Assembly (NCBI GenBank): GCA_002506105.1
Contig: DAWU01000012.1
Coordinates: 1-53,800, forward strand
DNA length: 53,800 bases
DNA from: Methanolinea sp. UBA275
GTDB taxonomy: Archaea; Halobacteriota; Methanomicrobia; Methanomicrobiales; Methanospirillaceae
Reading direction: 5' to 3'
Shown: one piece after another, positions 9,589-18,694 of the stretch
How the letters are laid out: each line of letters opens with the position of its first letter
How positions within the stretch are numbered: the stretch's first letter is position 1
Notes under the pieces: generated by a model
What the model was told of the DNA's origin: nothing
What the model saw: the letters and a program-made list of their open reading frames with translations, nothing else
Databases searched by the model: none
Program-made: the position numbers and the translations under genes

Positions 9589-9825
9589 GTTCTGTCACTG
9601 ACGCTTCCCGTATACCCGTTGCACCCTTGACCGGGCAGGCATCTGTGTAGCGGGCCGAAAATATGCAGAGGAATCCCTTGAAAGTGAACCGGAAGAGATC
9701 TGCCGGTCACGGATGTACCTATACCATCAGGCGAAAAAGCTGAACGCCTGAAAGCATTCCGAAACCGGACGTTTTTTTTTATGAATGGTAACATCTGGCT
9801 GATTCCAACGAGTATCACCGCGTTG

Positions 9826-10059
9826 TTATTTCTGGATTGATAAGAGATCTTCCGCGGTGTCGTGCAGGAATTGATACGAATCAAGGACGCCCTGGTTGTA
9901 AAACTCAGGTGCGAGTGTTTCCACGACAAAATCCAGGATAAGTCCTGCAGCCAGATCTCCAAGATCTTCCTCCCGCTCGTGCAAAAAATAATTTTTTATC
10001 TCCACGATCATCTCGTCCCTTCGCTCTTTGGAAAATGTGACAGCATTGCTCTTTCGCAT
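9826..10059 (-). CDS. DUF2164 family protein
   Basis: 77 aa from the ATG at 10059, which has GAGGG nine bases upstream. The longer open frame upstream of that ATG shows no protein-like features. The body (FSKERRDEMIVEIKNYF, then GLILDFVVETLAPEFYNQG) matches my memory of DUF2164, a small family in bacteria and some archaea built around an acidic helix and an F.N.G motif. Its function is unknown. It stands alone between two large surface-protein genes and points against them. Confidence 0.75.
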   Translation of the reverse strand: MRKSNAVTFSKERRDEMIVEIKNYFLHEREEDLGDLAAGLILDFVVETLAPEFYNQGVLDSYQFLHDTAEDLLSIQK

Positions 10060-10368
10060 ACCAATAATCCCTCGTGACAGTGGCTGGAAAACCCTGTTTC
10101 TGGATATTTGTTGCCATTCTGAAGAATAAATCCTGTGATTCTTCTTCCTCACCGCTGAAATCGCAGCACCTGGAGATTTGCAAGAACGGGGTTCTCCAGG
10201 ATGGTGTTTCTGGAGATGTCCCTTCATTCACGTAAGGGAAGGAGGATCGAACATCCATTGAAAAGCACTTCATAAGGTATATTTCAATCAGTGGACAATG
10301 TGCCACGTATCATGTGAAGAGGGGGACCCTTCTCGGAGAGTCTGATAACCCGGAGTTAGGTGACATTC
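10060..10368. other. Intergenic region upstream of propeller/PKD/TIG gene
   Basis: About 310 bases between divergent genes. Overlapping open frames here look like shadows. A TATA-like GGTATATTTC occurs near 10274-10283, about 90 bases before the next start, and could serve the forward gene. Nothing else was recognised. Confidence 0.4.
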
Positions 10369-13300
10369 ATGGTACAATTTCATAGGTCATTCGTGATTGA
10401 GAGACGTGGTACGGGATCAGGAAGACAGATCAACAATCGCGGTCATTCGATCCTGCATGGTCTCCCGCAGATCCGCAATCTTCTTCTCGTGTTCCTGCTG
10501 GGTGCAGTGGTGGTGTTCCCGGCAGCGGCAGCACAGGGATGGATGTTCCGGGCGAACCCGGCTCATACCGGGGGATATGATTATTCCGGGATCCAGCCGA
10601 TAGCCGAGGTCCGCTGGAGTACGTATACTAACGGGGCGGTCACATCGAGTCCCGCAGTTGTCGACGGTGTCGTGTATGTGGGGAGCAATGACAACCAGGT
10701 CTACGCATTCAATGCGGGAACCGGGGCGAAACTTTGGAGTACCTACACGAATGGCGAGGTCACATCGAGTCCGGCGGTCGTCGATGGTGTTGTGTATATC
10801 GGGAGCAAAGACCGCCATGTCTACGCATTGAACGCTGTGAATGGAACGAAGATTTGGAGCACCTATACCAATGATGAAGTCACCTCAAGTCCCGCAGTTG
10901 TCGACGGAGTCGTGTATATCGGGAGCAAAGACCGCCATGTCTACGCATTCAATGCGGGAACCGGGGGAAAACTTTGGAGTACCTACACGAATGGGGAGGT
11001 CACTTCCAGTCCGGCGGTCGTCGATGGAGTCGTGTATATCGGGAGCAAAGACCGCCATGTCTACGCATTCAATACAGCGAATGGAACGAAGATTTGGAGC
11101 ATCTATACCAATGATGAAGTCACCTCAAGTCCCGCGGTTATCGAAGGAGTTGTGTATGTCGGGAGCAATGATAACCGGGTCTATGCATTCGGGAATAAGG
11201 TCCCGGTCCCCGCATTTTCCGCCACTCCTCTCAAAGGAACTCCCCCTCTGACCGTCACGTTCACCGACAAATCAACAGAAACGATCTCCAGCTGGCACTG
11301 GGACTTCGGGGACGGGAGCACAAGTTCCGTCCAGAACCCGGTCCACACCTATCCCGGACCCGGAGAATACACGGTCAACCTGACTGTTACCGGCCTCGGT
11401 GGAACGGTGAGTCTCATAAAACCGGACTACATCGAGGTAACCTTTGAGTTCTCCGGCTCTCCCAGGAGCGGGGAGCCTCCCCTCACCGTCACATTCTCCG
11501 ATACCCTCCCTGCTGACACCACCGGCAGACACTGGGACTTCGGGGATGGGAGCACCACAACCGATAAAAACCCTGTCCACACCTACACCACACCCGGTTC
11601 CTTCACAGTGACCCTGAACGCGACCGGGCCAGGCTGGGCTTCGACGCTTGCAAAGAAGAATTACATCGGCGTGAGTGTCGTTCCTAACCCCGCCCTGCGC
11701 TGGAAATTCCAGACTGGCATCACCTCGACAGGTACGCCCCCGGTCCTATACAACGGTGTCGCCTATATTGATGGAGGAACAACCCTCTTTGCAGTTGACA
11801 CGCGAACCGGGACGGAACGCTGGCGTGTTGCGACCGGTGCGGAATGTTCGATTTCAGAAGTCTATGGGGGAGTCGTGTACGTTCGGGCCGGGACAACCCT
11901 GTATGCTCTTGATGCCCAGAGCGGTTCGGAAAAATGGCGCTTTGCTGCCCCTGAAAATATCGGCCGGCCGTCCCGGTATATAGGGGTTATCTGCTTCAAT
12001 TCCGGGAACGCGGTCTATGGCATCGACATCACTACAGGAACCGAGAAATGGCGGGTCACCAAGGCCGATCCCTTCACGGAAGTGACCATTGGCGAAGGGA
12101 TTGTATCGGGCGACCTCTATGCAGGGAGCGGAACGACCCTCTATGCACTCCAGACTCATACCGGCAAGGAGAGGTGGCACAAGGAGTATAAGGATGTGGT
12201 AGGGTTAAAGCCGGTGGTATCGACCAGCCAGGTAATTATTGGAACAAACAAAAAATCATCTGATGTATTTTATGACCAGTGGACGTTCCATGCAGTGGGG
12301 ATGATGGATGGCAAGGCACTCTGGTCCACTGGAGTCTATACCTACCCTGTCGGATCCCCCCAAATCGCTGAGGGAACCTTCCTGTTCGTGAGTAATGAAG
12401 GGTGGCTTGCCAGGATTCGTGCCATTGACCTCACCACCGGCAAGGAACTCTGGTCCTATTCCAAATCAACTGATTACCGTGATCACTGTGATGCGAAATA
12501 TGTCGCATCAGGAGATTGGATACTCTCCTGCTATGCGATTCACTACTCACAATGTGGAGGTATGGGTGGTTGTAGAAGTTGGGATTCCTGGACACTCGTG
12601 TCGCTGGATAGGAAGACTGGGAAGATGTTGTGGGAAAAGGATTTGTATGGTGCCGGAGTGAAAGGACTCCCCGTCATTTCCCACGATAGTGCGTATATTG
12701 GTCTTGGGAAAACAGACAAAGGGAACCTTCTGGCCTTGAACATGGATGGCACCACCATGTGGTATTCACAGGTTGGAGAGGGCGATTTTGGTTTCCCTGT
12801 GTTCTCCAACGGTGTGGTGTATGGAAAAGGTTCGGACGGGTACTTCTATGCGGTCGGGAATCCGCTCTCGTTCTCCGCGACCCCCACCACCGGGATGGCT
12901 CCCCTGACTGTGTCATTCCGTGATACTACGCCTCAAAAGACATCCGGATGGTCATGGGTCTTCGGCGACGGGACTACCAGTACCGAGCAGAACCCGGTCC
13001 ATACCTACACCCTGCCAGGCACCTATACCGTCAAGTTCACGGCATCCGATGCAGCGGGGATCGTCAGCCACACGAAGGAGAATTTCGTCAGGGTGGTAAC
13101 AAATCTCTCGGTCACACGCATAGATCCAGCCAATGGGGTGAAGAACTCCACCATCCCGATCACAATCACCGGCGGCAATTTCACGGAGGATATGATCGCG
13201 AATATCACAAGGGGAGCAGCAGTTATTCCGGTCACTGATATTGCAGTCGTGGACAGCGCAACCATCTCGGGCACTCTCGTGATCCCGGGTGAGGCCCAGA

Positions 13301-14532
13301 ACGGCCTTTACGATCTCACCGTGGCCAGGGCATCCGATGGCAATATCGTAAAGGTTCCCGGGGCATTCATGGTCCTCCAGTATCCTGCCCCGATCGTCAC
13401 GACCATCGATCCCGTATCCACAAAGGCCGGTGCCCTACAACGGTTCGCACTTGCCGGGAGCAACTTCCAGCTTGGGGCGACGGTGGTCTTCACGAGTACA
13501 ACTGGAGCGAAGCTTACCACCACCGCGGTCACGAACAGCGAGTCCGAGATCGTTCTGACCGCAACGTTTCCGGTGAACGGGATTGGGCCCTGGAATGTCA
13601 CGGTCAGCAATCCCGATGGAGGGTCAGCGACACTTCAGAATGCTCTTGAAGTGATGCCGTCCAATGCAGATACGCCTCCTCCGACCGTGAGTTCCGTCAC
13701 TCCTTCGAAGGGAACGGCTGGCATGCCGCTCTCGATAACGATCTCCGGCGCTGATTTCACGAAAGGATCGTCGGTAAAGCTCACAAGGGGACCAGACGAG
13801 CTCACCGGGAGCCGGATTGTCCTGATGGGTGCAGGCTCGATGCATGCGACCGTCCAGATCCCCTCAGATGCAGCCCCAGGACAGTATGACCTCGTGGTCA
13901 CCGACAGCGAGGGGCAGGCCGGAATGCTCCCCGGAGCGGTGACGATCGGTGGCGGCAATTCGCCTGTGCTTTCTACACTGACCCCGGCAACGATGTACTC
14001 GGGTGTCACCACCTCGTTCACGCTGGCCGGGAACCGCTTCAAGGAAGGGGCGATGGTGGTCTTTGAGAATGCTACCTATGGATCTCTCACACCTGACAAT
14101 GTGGGTATCACGACGAGGAAGATCACAGGTTCCCTTACAATCCCTGAGGGGGCAGCCACAGGGGCATGGAGTGTTACGGTCACGAACCCGGATGGTGGGA
14201 CAGTCACGCTTCCGGGTGCTCTCACGGTCCTTCTCCAATCAGGTGACAATGGAGATGGGCCAGTGGTTGTGTCCGTCAAGCCTGCGACCGGATCGGCAGG
14301 AAAGACCGTGGGACTGATCATTACAGGCGAGGATTTCACGAAGGGATCCACAGTCGCCCTCACGGACCATGCCGGGGACATCAAGGCAAGCAAAGTCCTG
14401 ACCCTGAACCCGACCAAGATGTTCGTCATCGTGAAGATCCCCACGAATGCAGTCTCCGGGACGTATAATGTGGTGGTCACTGACAATGCGGGACGCTCCG
14501 GAACGTTTCCGGGTGCGTTCACGGTTGTCTGA
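10369..14532 (+). CDS. Secreted beta-propeller/PKD/TIG repeat protein
   Basis: Surface protein of about 1387 aa. The ATG at 10369 follows AGGTGA at a good distance. The signal sequence is unusually late (hydrophobic core about residues 38-56, ending AAAAQG). Domains in order: five nearly identical propeller repeats (about 10615-11190), two PKD domains (about 11200-11690, each with WDFGDGS), a second and diverged propeller of about eight repeats (11695-12860), one PKD domain with WVFGDG (12865-13100), then five TIG/IPT repeats (13105-14530), each opening with a S..P..G motif. No C-terminal anchor is visible. The architecture is common in Methanomicrobiales surface proteins, whose binding partners are mostly unknown. 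A T-run follows the stop. Confidence 0.88.
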   Translation: MVQFHRSFVIERRGTGSGRQINNRGHSILHGLPQIRNLLLVFLLGAVVVFPAAAAQGWMFRANPAHTGGYDYSGIQPIAEVRWSTYTNGAVTSSPAVVDGVVYVGSNDNQVYAFNAGTGAKLWSTYTNGEVTSSPAVVDGVVYIGSKDRHVYALNAVNGTKIWSTYTNDEVTSSPAVVDGVVYIGSKDRHVYAFNAGTGGKLWSTYTNGEVTSSPAVVDGVVYIGSKDRHVYAFNTANGTKIWSIYTNDEVTSSPAVIEGVVYVGSNDNRVYAFGNKVPVPAFSATPLKGTPPLTVTFTDKSTETISSWHWDFGDGSTSSVQNPVHTYPGPGEYTVNLTVTGLGGTVSLIKPDYIEVTFEFSGSPRSGEPPLTVTFSDTLPADTTGRHWDFGDGSTTTDKNPVHTYTTPGSFTVTLNATGPGWASTLAKKNYIGVSVVPNPALRWKFQTGITSTGTPPVLYNGVAYIDGGTTLFAVDTRTGTERWRVATGAECSISEVYGGVVYVRAGTTLYALDAQSGSEKWRFAAPENIGRPSRYIGVICFNSGNAVYGIDITTGTEKWRVTKADPFTEVTIGEGIVSGDLYAGSGTTLYALQTHTGKERWHKEYKDVVGLKPVVSTSQVIIGTNKKSSDVFYDQWTFHAVGMMDGKALWSTGVYTYPVGSPQIAEGTFLFVSNEGWLARIRAIDLTTGKELWSYSKSTDYRDHCDAKYVASGDWILSCYAIHYSQCGGMGGCRSWDSWTLVSLDRKTGKMLWEKDLYGAGVKGLPVISHDSAYIGLGKTDKGNLLALNMDGTTMWYSQVGEGDFGFPVFSNGVVYGKGSDGYFYAVGNPLSFSATPTTGMAPLTVSFRDTTPQKTSGWSWVFGDGTTSTEQNPVHTYTLPGTYTVKFTASDAAGIVSHTKENFVRVVTNLSVTRIDPANGVKNSTIPITITGGNFTEDMIANITRGAAVIPVTDIAVVDSATISGTLVIPGEAQNGLYDLTVARASDGNIVKVPGAFMVLQYPAPIVTTIDPVSTKAGALQRFALAGSNFQLGATVVFTSTTGAKLTTTAVTNSESEIVLTATFPVNGIGPWNVTVSNPDGGSATLQNALEVMPSNADTPPPTVSSVTPSKGTAGMPLSITISGADFTKGSSVKLTRGPDELTGSRIVLMGAGSMHATVQIPSDAAPGQYDLVVTDSEGQAGMLPGAVTIGGGNSPVLSTLTPATMYSGVTTSFTLAGNRFKEGAMVVFENATYGSLTPDNVGITTRKITGSLTIPEGAATGAWSVTVTNPDGGTVTLPGALTVLLQSGDNGDGPVVVSVKPATGSAGKTVGLIITGEDFTKGSTVALTDHAGDIKASKVLTLNPTKMFVIVKIPTNAVSGTYNVVVTDNAGRSGTFPGAFTVV
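10615..11194 (+). repeat. Tandem 120-bp propeller-blade repeats with 240-bp higher-order period
   Basis: Five consecutive copies of a 40-codon unit begin with TGGAGT or TGGAGC at 10615, 10735, 10855, 10975 and 11095. Copies alternate between two subtypes: TNGEV blades follow GTGGKLW-type linkers and TNDEV blades follow NGTKIW-type linkers. The true recent repeat is therefore a two-blade, 240-bp module. Confidence 0.85.
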
Positions 14533-14544
14533 AAACACAATTTC

Positions 14545-14553
14545 TTTTTTTTT
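14545..14553 (+). terminator. T-run terminator
   Basis: Nine T, 13 bases after the stop of the propeller/PKD/TIG gene, preceded by TTTC. Confidence 0.5.
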
Positions 14554-14635
14554 CCTGCCGGGCTATCTCGTGAAAAAGGTCTACTGTGGACCATTTTCAG
14601 AACATTGATATCACCGTGGGGGGTTTTTTTAAGGA

Positions 14636-15649
14636 ATGAACAGGCGCTCCCTCCTCATTATCGCTGCATCAGTCGTTGTTGTGCTCCTCGTGGGTTCCGC
14701 CCTGTACCTGACAACCCCGAAGCACCCTGTGGATCCGGTGGTCATCATTGTCTACGGCGGCGAGAAAGGGGATCAATCCTTCATCGACAGTGCATTCAGG
14801 GGGCTTACCGCTGCCCGGGAGAACCTGGTATTTGAGACGCACGAATTCACTGCATTTGAGTATGAGACGATCGCAGGGCTCCTTCAGAACGAGAGCCCAA
14901 AGAGACCCATGCTTGTCATCACGGCGAGTTTCGCGTATGCCGGTGCAACTGCACAGCTGGCCTCAGAGTATCCGGATGTCCAATTCCTTGGCATCGATCA
15001 GCAGGGATCTTCACCGCCCAATTTTAGAACCTGCGAGATCACCTCCTACGGGAGCAGCTACCTTGCCGGGGTCCTTGCAGCACAAGCGACCAGGACCCGC
15101 CATGTCGGGATCATCCTCGGCACTCATTCCGATGTGCTTGAAGGGTTCCGGTTGGGCTACAGGGACGGTATCCGGGCAGTCGATCCGTCCATTGTGATAG
15201 AAGAACGGTATGTTCGGGAGAACTCGGTTGAGGGATTCAGCAATCCTGTCCGGGCGCAGGAGATTGCCTGGGAGATGTACGGGGATGGAGCAGATGTCAT
15301 CTTCACGGTCGCCGGATTCTCAGGGACGGGTGCAATCGATGAGGCGAACCGGGCACCGGGGAGATACGTGATCGGGGTGGACTGCGACCAGAGCGATCTC
15401 GGGCCGGATGTTATCCTCGCATCCGCAATCAAACATGTCGACCGGGCGGTCGAGTCCGGGATCCGGGATTTCATGGGCGGGACCTTCTCGGGAGGCGAGC
15501 AGGTGATCGGGTTGAAGGATGGGGCAACGGATCTCGTGTTCAACCCACAATGTGAAGAGTATAATGATACTGTCAGTCACTGGAGGGAGAGGGCAATGGA
15601 AGAGGAAGCACGGTACCTTGCCGAAAGGGGGCGAAAAAAGACGGTGTGA
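14636..15649 (+). CDS. BMP family (PnrA-like) substrate-binding protein, membrane-anchored
   Basis: 337 aa. An N-terminal membrane segment (about residues 6-27) is followed by a type I periplasmic-binding fold. Family marks include GEKGDQSFID near the start, the FLGIDQQ and SYGSSYLAGVLAA segments, GIILGTHSDVLEGF for the second lobe, and VIGVDCDQSDLGPDVILASA near the hinge. Relatives (BmpA, PnrA, TmpC) bind nucleosides, usually for an ABC importer of the RbsA/RbsC type. No lipobox cysteine is present, so the helix probably anchors the protein. No ATPase or permease of that importer type is adjacent, so it is an orphan here. It could be a sensor or could work with a distant transporter. The substrate is not known. 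Confidence 0.85.
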   Translation: MNRRSLLIIAASVVVVLLVGSALYLTTPKHPVDPVVIIVYGGEKGDQSFIDSAFRGLTAARENLVFETHEFTAFEYETIAGLLQNESPKRPMLVITASFAYAGATAQLASEYPDVQFLGIDQQGSSPPNFRTCEITSYGSSYLAGVLAAQATRTRHVGIILGTHSDVLEGFRLGYRDGIRAVDPSIVIEERYVRENSVEGFSNPVRAQEIAWEMYGDGADVIFTVAGFSGTGAIDEANRAPGRYVIGVDCDQSDLGPDVILASAIKHVDRAVESGIRDFMGGTFSGGEQVIGLKDGATDLVFNPQCEEYNDTVSHWRERAMEEEARYLAERGRKKTV

Positions 15650-15865
15650 GAGGATTTAGATCAATTCCCATTTTTCGGGATTGGAAAAATCCGGCATCTG
15701 ACCCATAAGGCGGAGGGGGAGGAACATCCCCGCATCTGCTTGAATGGCAACATGATGACTACCATCGTGTACTCAGAACCTGATCTCCACGCACAAGGTC
15801 TGAAATTATGAGAGAGGACCCTTGCGAGAAGGAAAAATACATATCACATCACTTTGTTCTACCTA

Positions 15866-15890
15866 GTATTAAAAATAAAAAAATAAATAG
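15866..15890 (+). promoter_or_regulatory. AT-rich promoter region of the DUF3344/ABC operon
   Basis: A stretch of almost pure A and T (TTAAAAATAAAAAAATAAAT core) lies 25-45 bases before the ATG at 15913. It is the only promoter-like sequence before five overlapping genes, so it probably drives the whole operon. Confidence 0.45.
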
Positions 15891-15912
15891 CAAAAAGTGG
15901 AGATTATTTCCT

Positions 15913-17733
15913 ATGCGATATGATAATCCCTGTACACTATCCTGCGTACTTCTTGTAGTCCTCATCCTGATTCCAGTGGCATCCGCACTGTATGACGAGG
16001 AGGGCATCGCAGTCGATACGATCGCACAGGGAGTCATCCGGGGAACCGTGCATATCGATGGAACATACGGCCTTGTGAATCCCCCGGTGACCCATACGTT
16101 CGAACTGGCCGGAGAGCCGGCATGGTCCCGAATCTACACTGCGGTCTGGGGAGGGACCGAGCATTATTCCGGATGGGTCGAATGCGAGGTGAACGGGAAG
16201 ACCCTCGATCGGATTACCCTCTACGGAACAGATGACCAGACACCCGGAGTCTATGCATCAAGCCACGGGGTCTACTGGATCGCATTTGACGGAAACAATC
16301 TCCTTCACAAGGGGAAGAATGCCATTACTGTTCGGACCAGCAGGGGTGAAGAGGGATCCAAGCTGGATGGACGGGTGTACGCGGTGCATTGTGTCGCTCT
16401 GATCGAAGATACATCCTCACCCCTCTCCCAGTACTGGATCGCGGAAGGGAATGAGAACCTCCACGGAGAGGGATGGGCCGGGAAGAACCCGACCAGGAAA
16501 GATGCCGCCGAAGTGAGATTCACTGGAGTACTGGATACCCTCGCTACCAATGCCCCGGGGAGCTATGCGACCCTGACCACGCTCCTGCTCGCCACAAACT
16601 ACGGTCAGCCCGACTATATTCTCTTCAACGGCCAGCTCCTGGGGAATGCACCGGCTGATACGAGCACCTATGCTCCCGGTTCCAGGGACATCGGGAACGA
16701 ACAGTCCTTCGATGCAGAGGGTGGTGCGGGGGAACGAACCCGGTATGTTGACTGCGAGAGATTTTCGGTCACCCTGTCTCCTGGTGAGCAGCAGGTCTCC
16801 TTCCTCCGGGGAAAAGATCTGAACGGTGACGGGCAGCTCAGCACCTCCGGGACCCCCGCGGAGGCAGAGGATTACCTCCACCCTGTCTTCGTCGCGCTTG
16901 TCGCTCCCCTCTTCGGGGCTGGAACTCCCGTTGACCTGGCAGTCAGTGATCTCTCGGTTGAAAACGCATACAGCGGCTCGACGGCTGAGATCATTGCAAG
17001 GGTCGCCAGTTATGGTGCAATCCCCCCGGGTGGGGCAGATCTCGTCATTGAATCGGGCGGAAAGACCATTGCAACCCGTCATATCACGGTTGACTTAACC
17101 GGCATCCAGGACGTGAAGATTCCCTGGACCCCGGAACTGGGAAGCCACGAACTCACCGCCAGTGTTGTTGCGGAGGGTGACATCCAGGCCAACAACAACG
17201 AGATCAGGAAACAGGTGACCACGGGTAACATGCCGGATCTCTCGGTGAGCATCAAAGACCCGCTCCGGATCGATGCGCCAGTATCAGGTTCCGCCAGCAC
17301 TCCTCTTTCTTGGATCCCTGTGGTATTCGCACCTGTAGGGGCCCTCGTTCTCATCGCACTGCGAAGGGGAAGACCTCTCCAGCAAGGGATGCTCATGATG
17401 ATCGTCGCTCTCCTCATTGCAGGAATCCCTCTCTCGGCGATCCCGGTTCAGGCAGCAGGGGACATCCAGAAGTATCTCATCCCTGTCGATGTGAAAAACC
17501 TGGGAGGGAGCGATGCGGGTCCCTGCACGCTGTCGCTCTTCCTCGACGGCGAGAAGATGGCGGTGCACACCATTAAGGAAGGAATTCCTGCAGGGCAGAC
17601 CGTGACGGTAAAGCTGAACGTTGCGACATCGCCCGGGACCCACCAGGTCAGAGTGGTTGTCGATGAAGAACAGAAGGTCCCGGATAAAACCAGGTCCAAC
17701 AACGAGGCGCAGGGCAGGTATGCATTCCCGTAA
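15913..17733 (+). CDS. DUF3344-CARDB surface protein with an internal membrane hairpin
   Basis: 606 aa from the ATG at 15913, which begins a signal peptide ending near VASA. The longer frame upstream covers the AT-rich promoter and is not coding. The N-terminal half is a DUF3344 domain, a family known mainly from methanogens; its marks include W.RIYTAVWGG and the YWIAEGNENLHGEGW motif. A CARDB-like domain follows (about 16929-17220). Then come two hydrophobic segments separated by a basic loop (about 17305-17460), the second resembling a signal peptide, and finally a second CARDB-like domain. The predicted topology puts both halves outside with a short cytoplasmic loop (ALRRGRPLQQ). First gene of a five-gene coupled operon; the next start lies inside this gene. 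Confidence 0.85.
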   Translation: MRYDNPCTLSCVLLVVLILIPVASALYDEEGIAVDTIAQGVIRGTVHIDGTYGLVNPPVTHTFELAGEPAWSRIYTAVWGGTEHYSGWVECEVNGKTLDRITLYGTDDQTPGVYASSHGVYWIAFDGNNLLHKGKNAITVRTSRGEEGSKLDGRVYAVHCVALIEDTSSPLSQYWIAEGNENLHGEGWAGKNPTRKDAAEVRFTGVLDTLATNAPGSYATLTTLLLATNYGQPDYILFNGQLLGNAPADTSTYAPGSRDIGNEQSFDAEGGAGERTRYVDCERFSVTLSPGEQQVSFLRGKDLNGDGQLSTSGTPAEAEDYLHPVFVALVAPLFGAGTPVDLAVSDLSVENAYSGSTAEIIARVASYGAIPPGGADLVIESGGKTIATRHITVDLTGIQDVKIPWTPELGSHELTASVVAEGDIQANNNEIRKQVTTGNMPDLSVSIKDPLRIDAPVSGSASTPLSWIPVVFAPVGALVLIALRRGRPLQQGMLMMIVALLIAGIPLSAIPVQAAGDIQKYLIPVDVKNLGGSDAGPCTLSLFLDGEKMAVHTIKEGIPAGQTVTVKLNVATSPGTHQVRVVVDEEQKVPDKTRSNNEAQGRYAFP

Positions 17734-18694
17734 CGTTACCTGGCTCCTCATACTTCTGGTCATCATCCTCCCCGCTGCAGCAACCTACGCGGGTGACCGC
17801 CCGCTCGAGACGGTGTATACCGGGGAATTCCCGGGAGATTATTGGTACTCAGTAGGAAACAGCACCTACCGGGGATCGCTTGCTCCCGGGGAAGGATGGC
17901 AGGTGGCGACGAATCCTGAAATCCCCTTGTCAGCGGGTATCCGGTATCAGCGGCTGTATGTCTACTGGACCTGGAGCCGGCTCGGGCAGGAGCCGGTGTA
18001 CCCGGAACTCGCGGTGTATCGCGGCATTCTCCCGCTCCAGCAGGAAGCCCGGTACATGGATCACAAGGGATTCACCGGGACGAACGATTACTACACGGGC
18101 ATGGATTCGTACGAGGTCCCGACGCTCACACCGGGAGCACCAACCACCTTCACGATCATGAACACTGCCACGGATACCCGGACCGTTAGTATCTATGGCG
18201 CTGTCCTCCTCGTAGTCTGGGAAGATTCCCATGACCCGATGATGAAGATCTGGGTCAAGGAGGGATCCGACCTCCTGTACAGCTGTTTCGGAATCAGCCC
18301 GGAGATAGCGACCAGCACTATCCGCTTTGAGGGGACGGTCGGACCAGCCAGGGATATTTCCGGCGCCCGGCTCTTCCTCGCTGCTCCGTCAGGAGGATAT
18401 TCCAGGGAGAATATCCCGGGGAGAAATGCCCTTATGGTGAACCGGATCCCGGAAGAGAGCCTCCCTGCATCCTTCTCGCAGATCTTCTCGGTCATGTTCC
18501 CGGGATACCAGGGGAAGGTGTGGAACGATGTCTTTGGCGGTGACGAGATGCACCAGATCGGGATCGAGGAAAAGGAGATAAGCCGTTACTTAAGGGTGGA
18601 AGACAACCACGTTGAGGTCAGGGACCAGGGGGACTACCTCCTCCTCACGAATGCGATCCTCAAGGTAACCAAAAGTTCCGGGGCAACGCCATGA
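17720..18694 (+). CDS. DUF3344 exported protein
   Basis: 324 aa from the ATG at 17720, which overlaps the previous gene by 14 bases and begins a signal peptide ending near TYAG. The rest resembles one DUF3344 unit: IRYQRLYVYWTWS (strand pair with the conserved Arg-Leu-Tyr), an RYMDHKGF segment, SIYGAVLLVVWED, and the YLLLTNAILKV end strand. No C-terminal anchor. It is translationally coupled upstream, and downstream its TGA overlaps the ATG of the ABC ATPase gene. This stoichiometric coupling suggests the protein functions with the transporter. The molecular function of DUF3344 is not established. Confidence 0.85.
   Translation: MHSRNVTWLLILLVIILPAAATYAGDRPLETVYTGEFPGDYWYSVGNSTYRGSLAPGEGWQVATNPEIPLSAGIRYQRLYVYWTWSRLGQEPVYPELAVYRGILPLQQEARYMDHKGFTGTNDYYTGMDSYEVPTLTPGAPTTFTIMNTATDTRTVSIYGAVLLVVWEDSHDPMMKIWVKEGSDLLYSCFGISPEIATSTIRFEGTVGPARDISGARLFLAAPSGGYSRENIPGRNALMVNRIPEESLPASFSQIFSVMFPGYQGKVWNDVFGGDEMHQIGIEEKEISRYLRVEDNHVEVRDQGDYLLLTNAILKVTKSSGATP

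Noticed and set aside
10615..11194. CRISPR-like regular repeats
   Set aside because: The 120-bp repeats are in frame, code for propeller blades and have no unique spacers.
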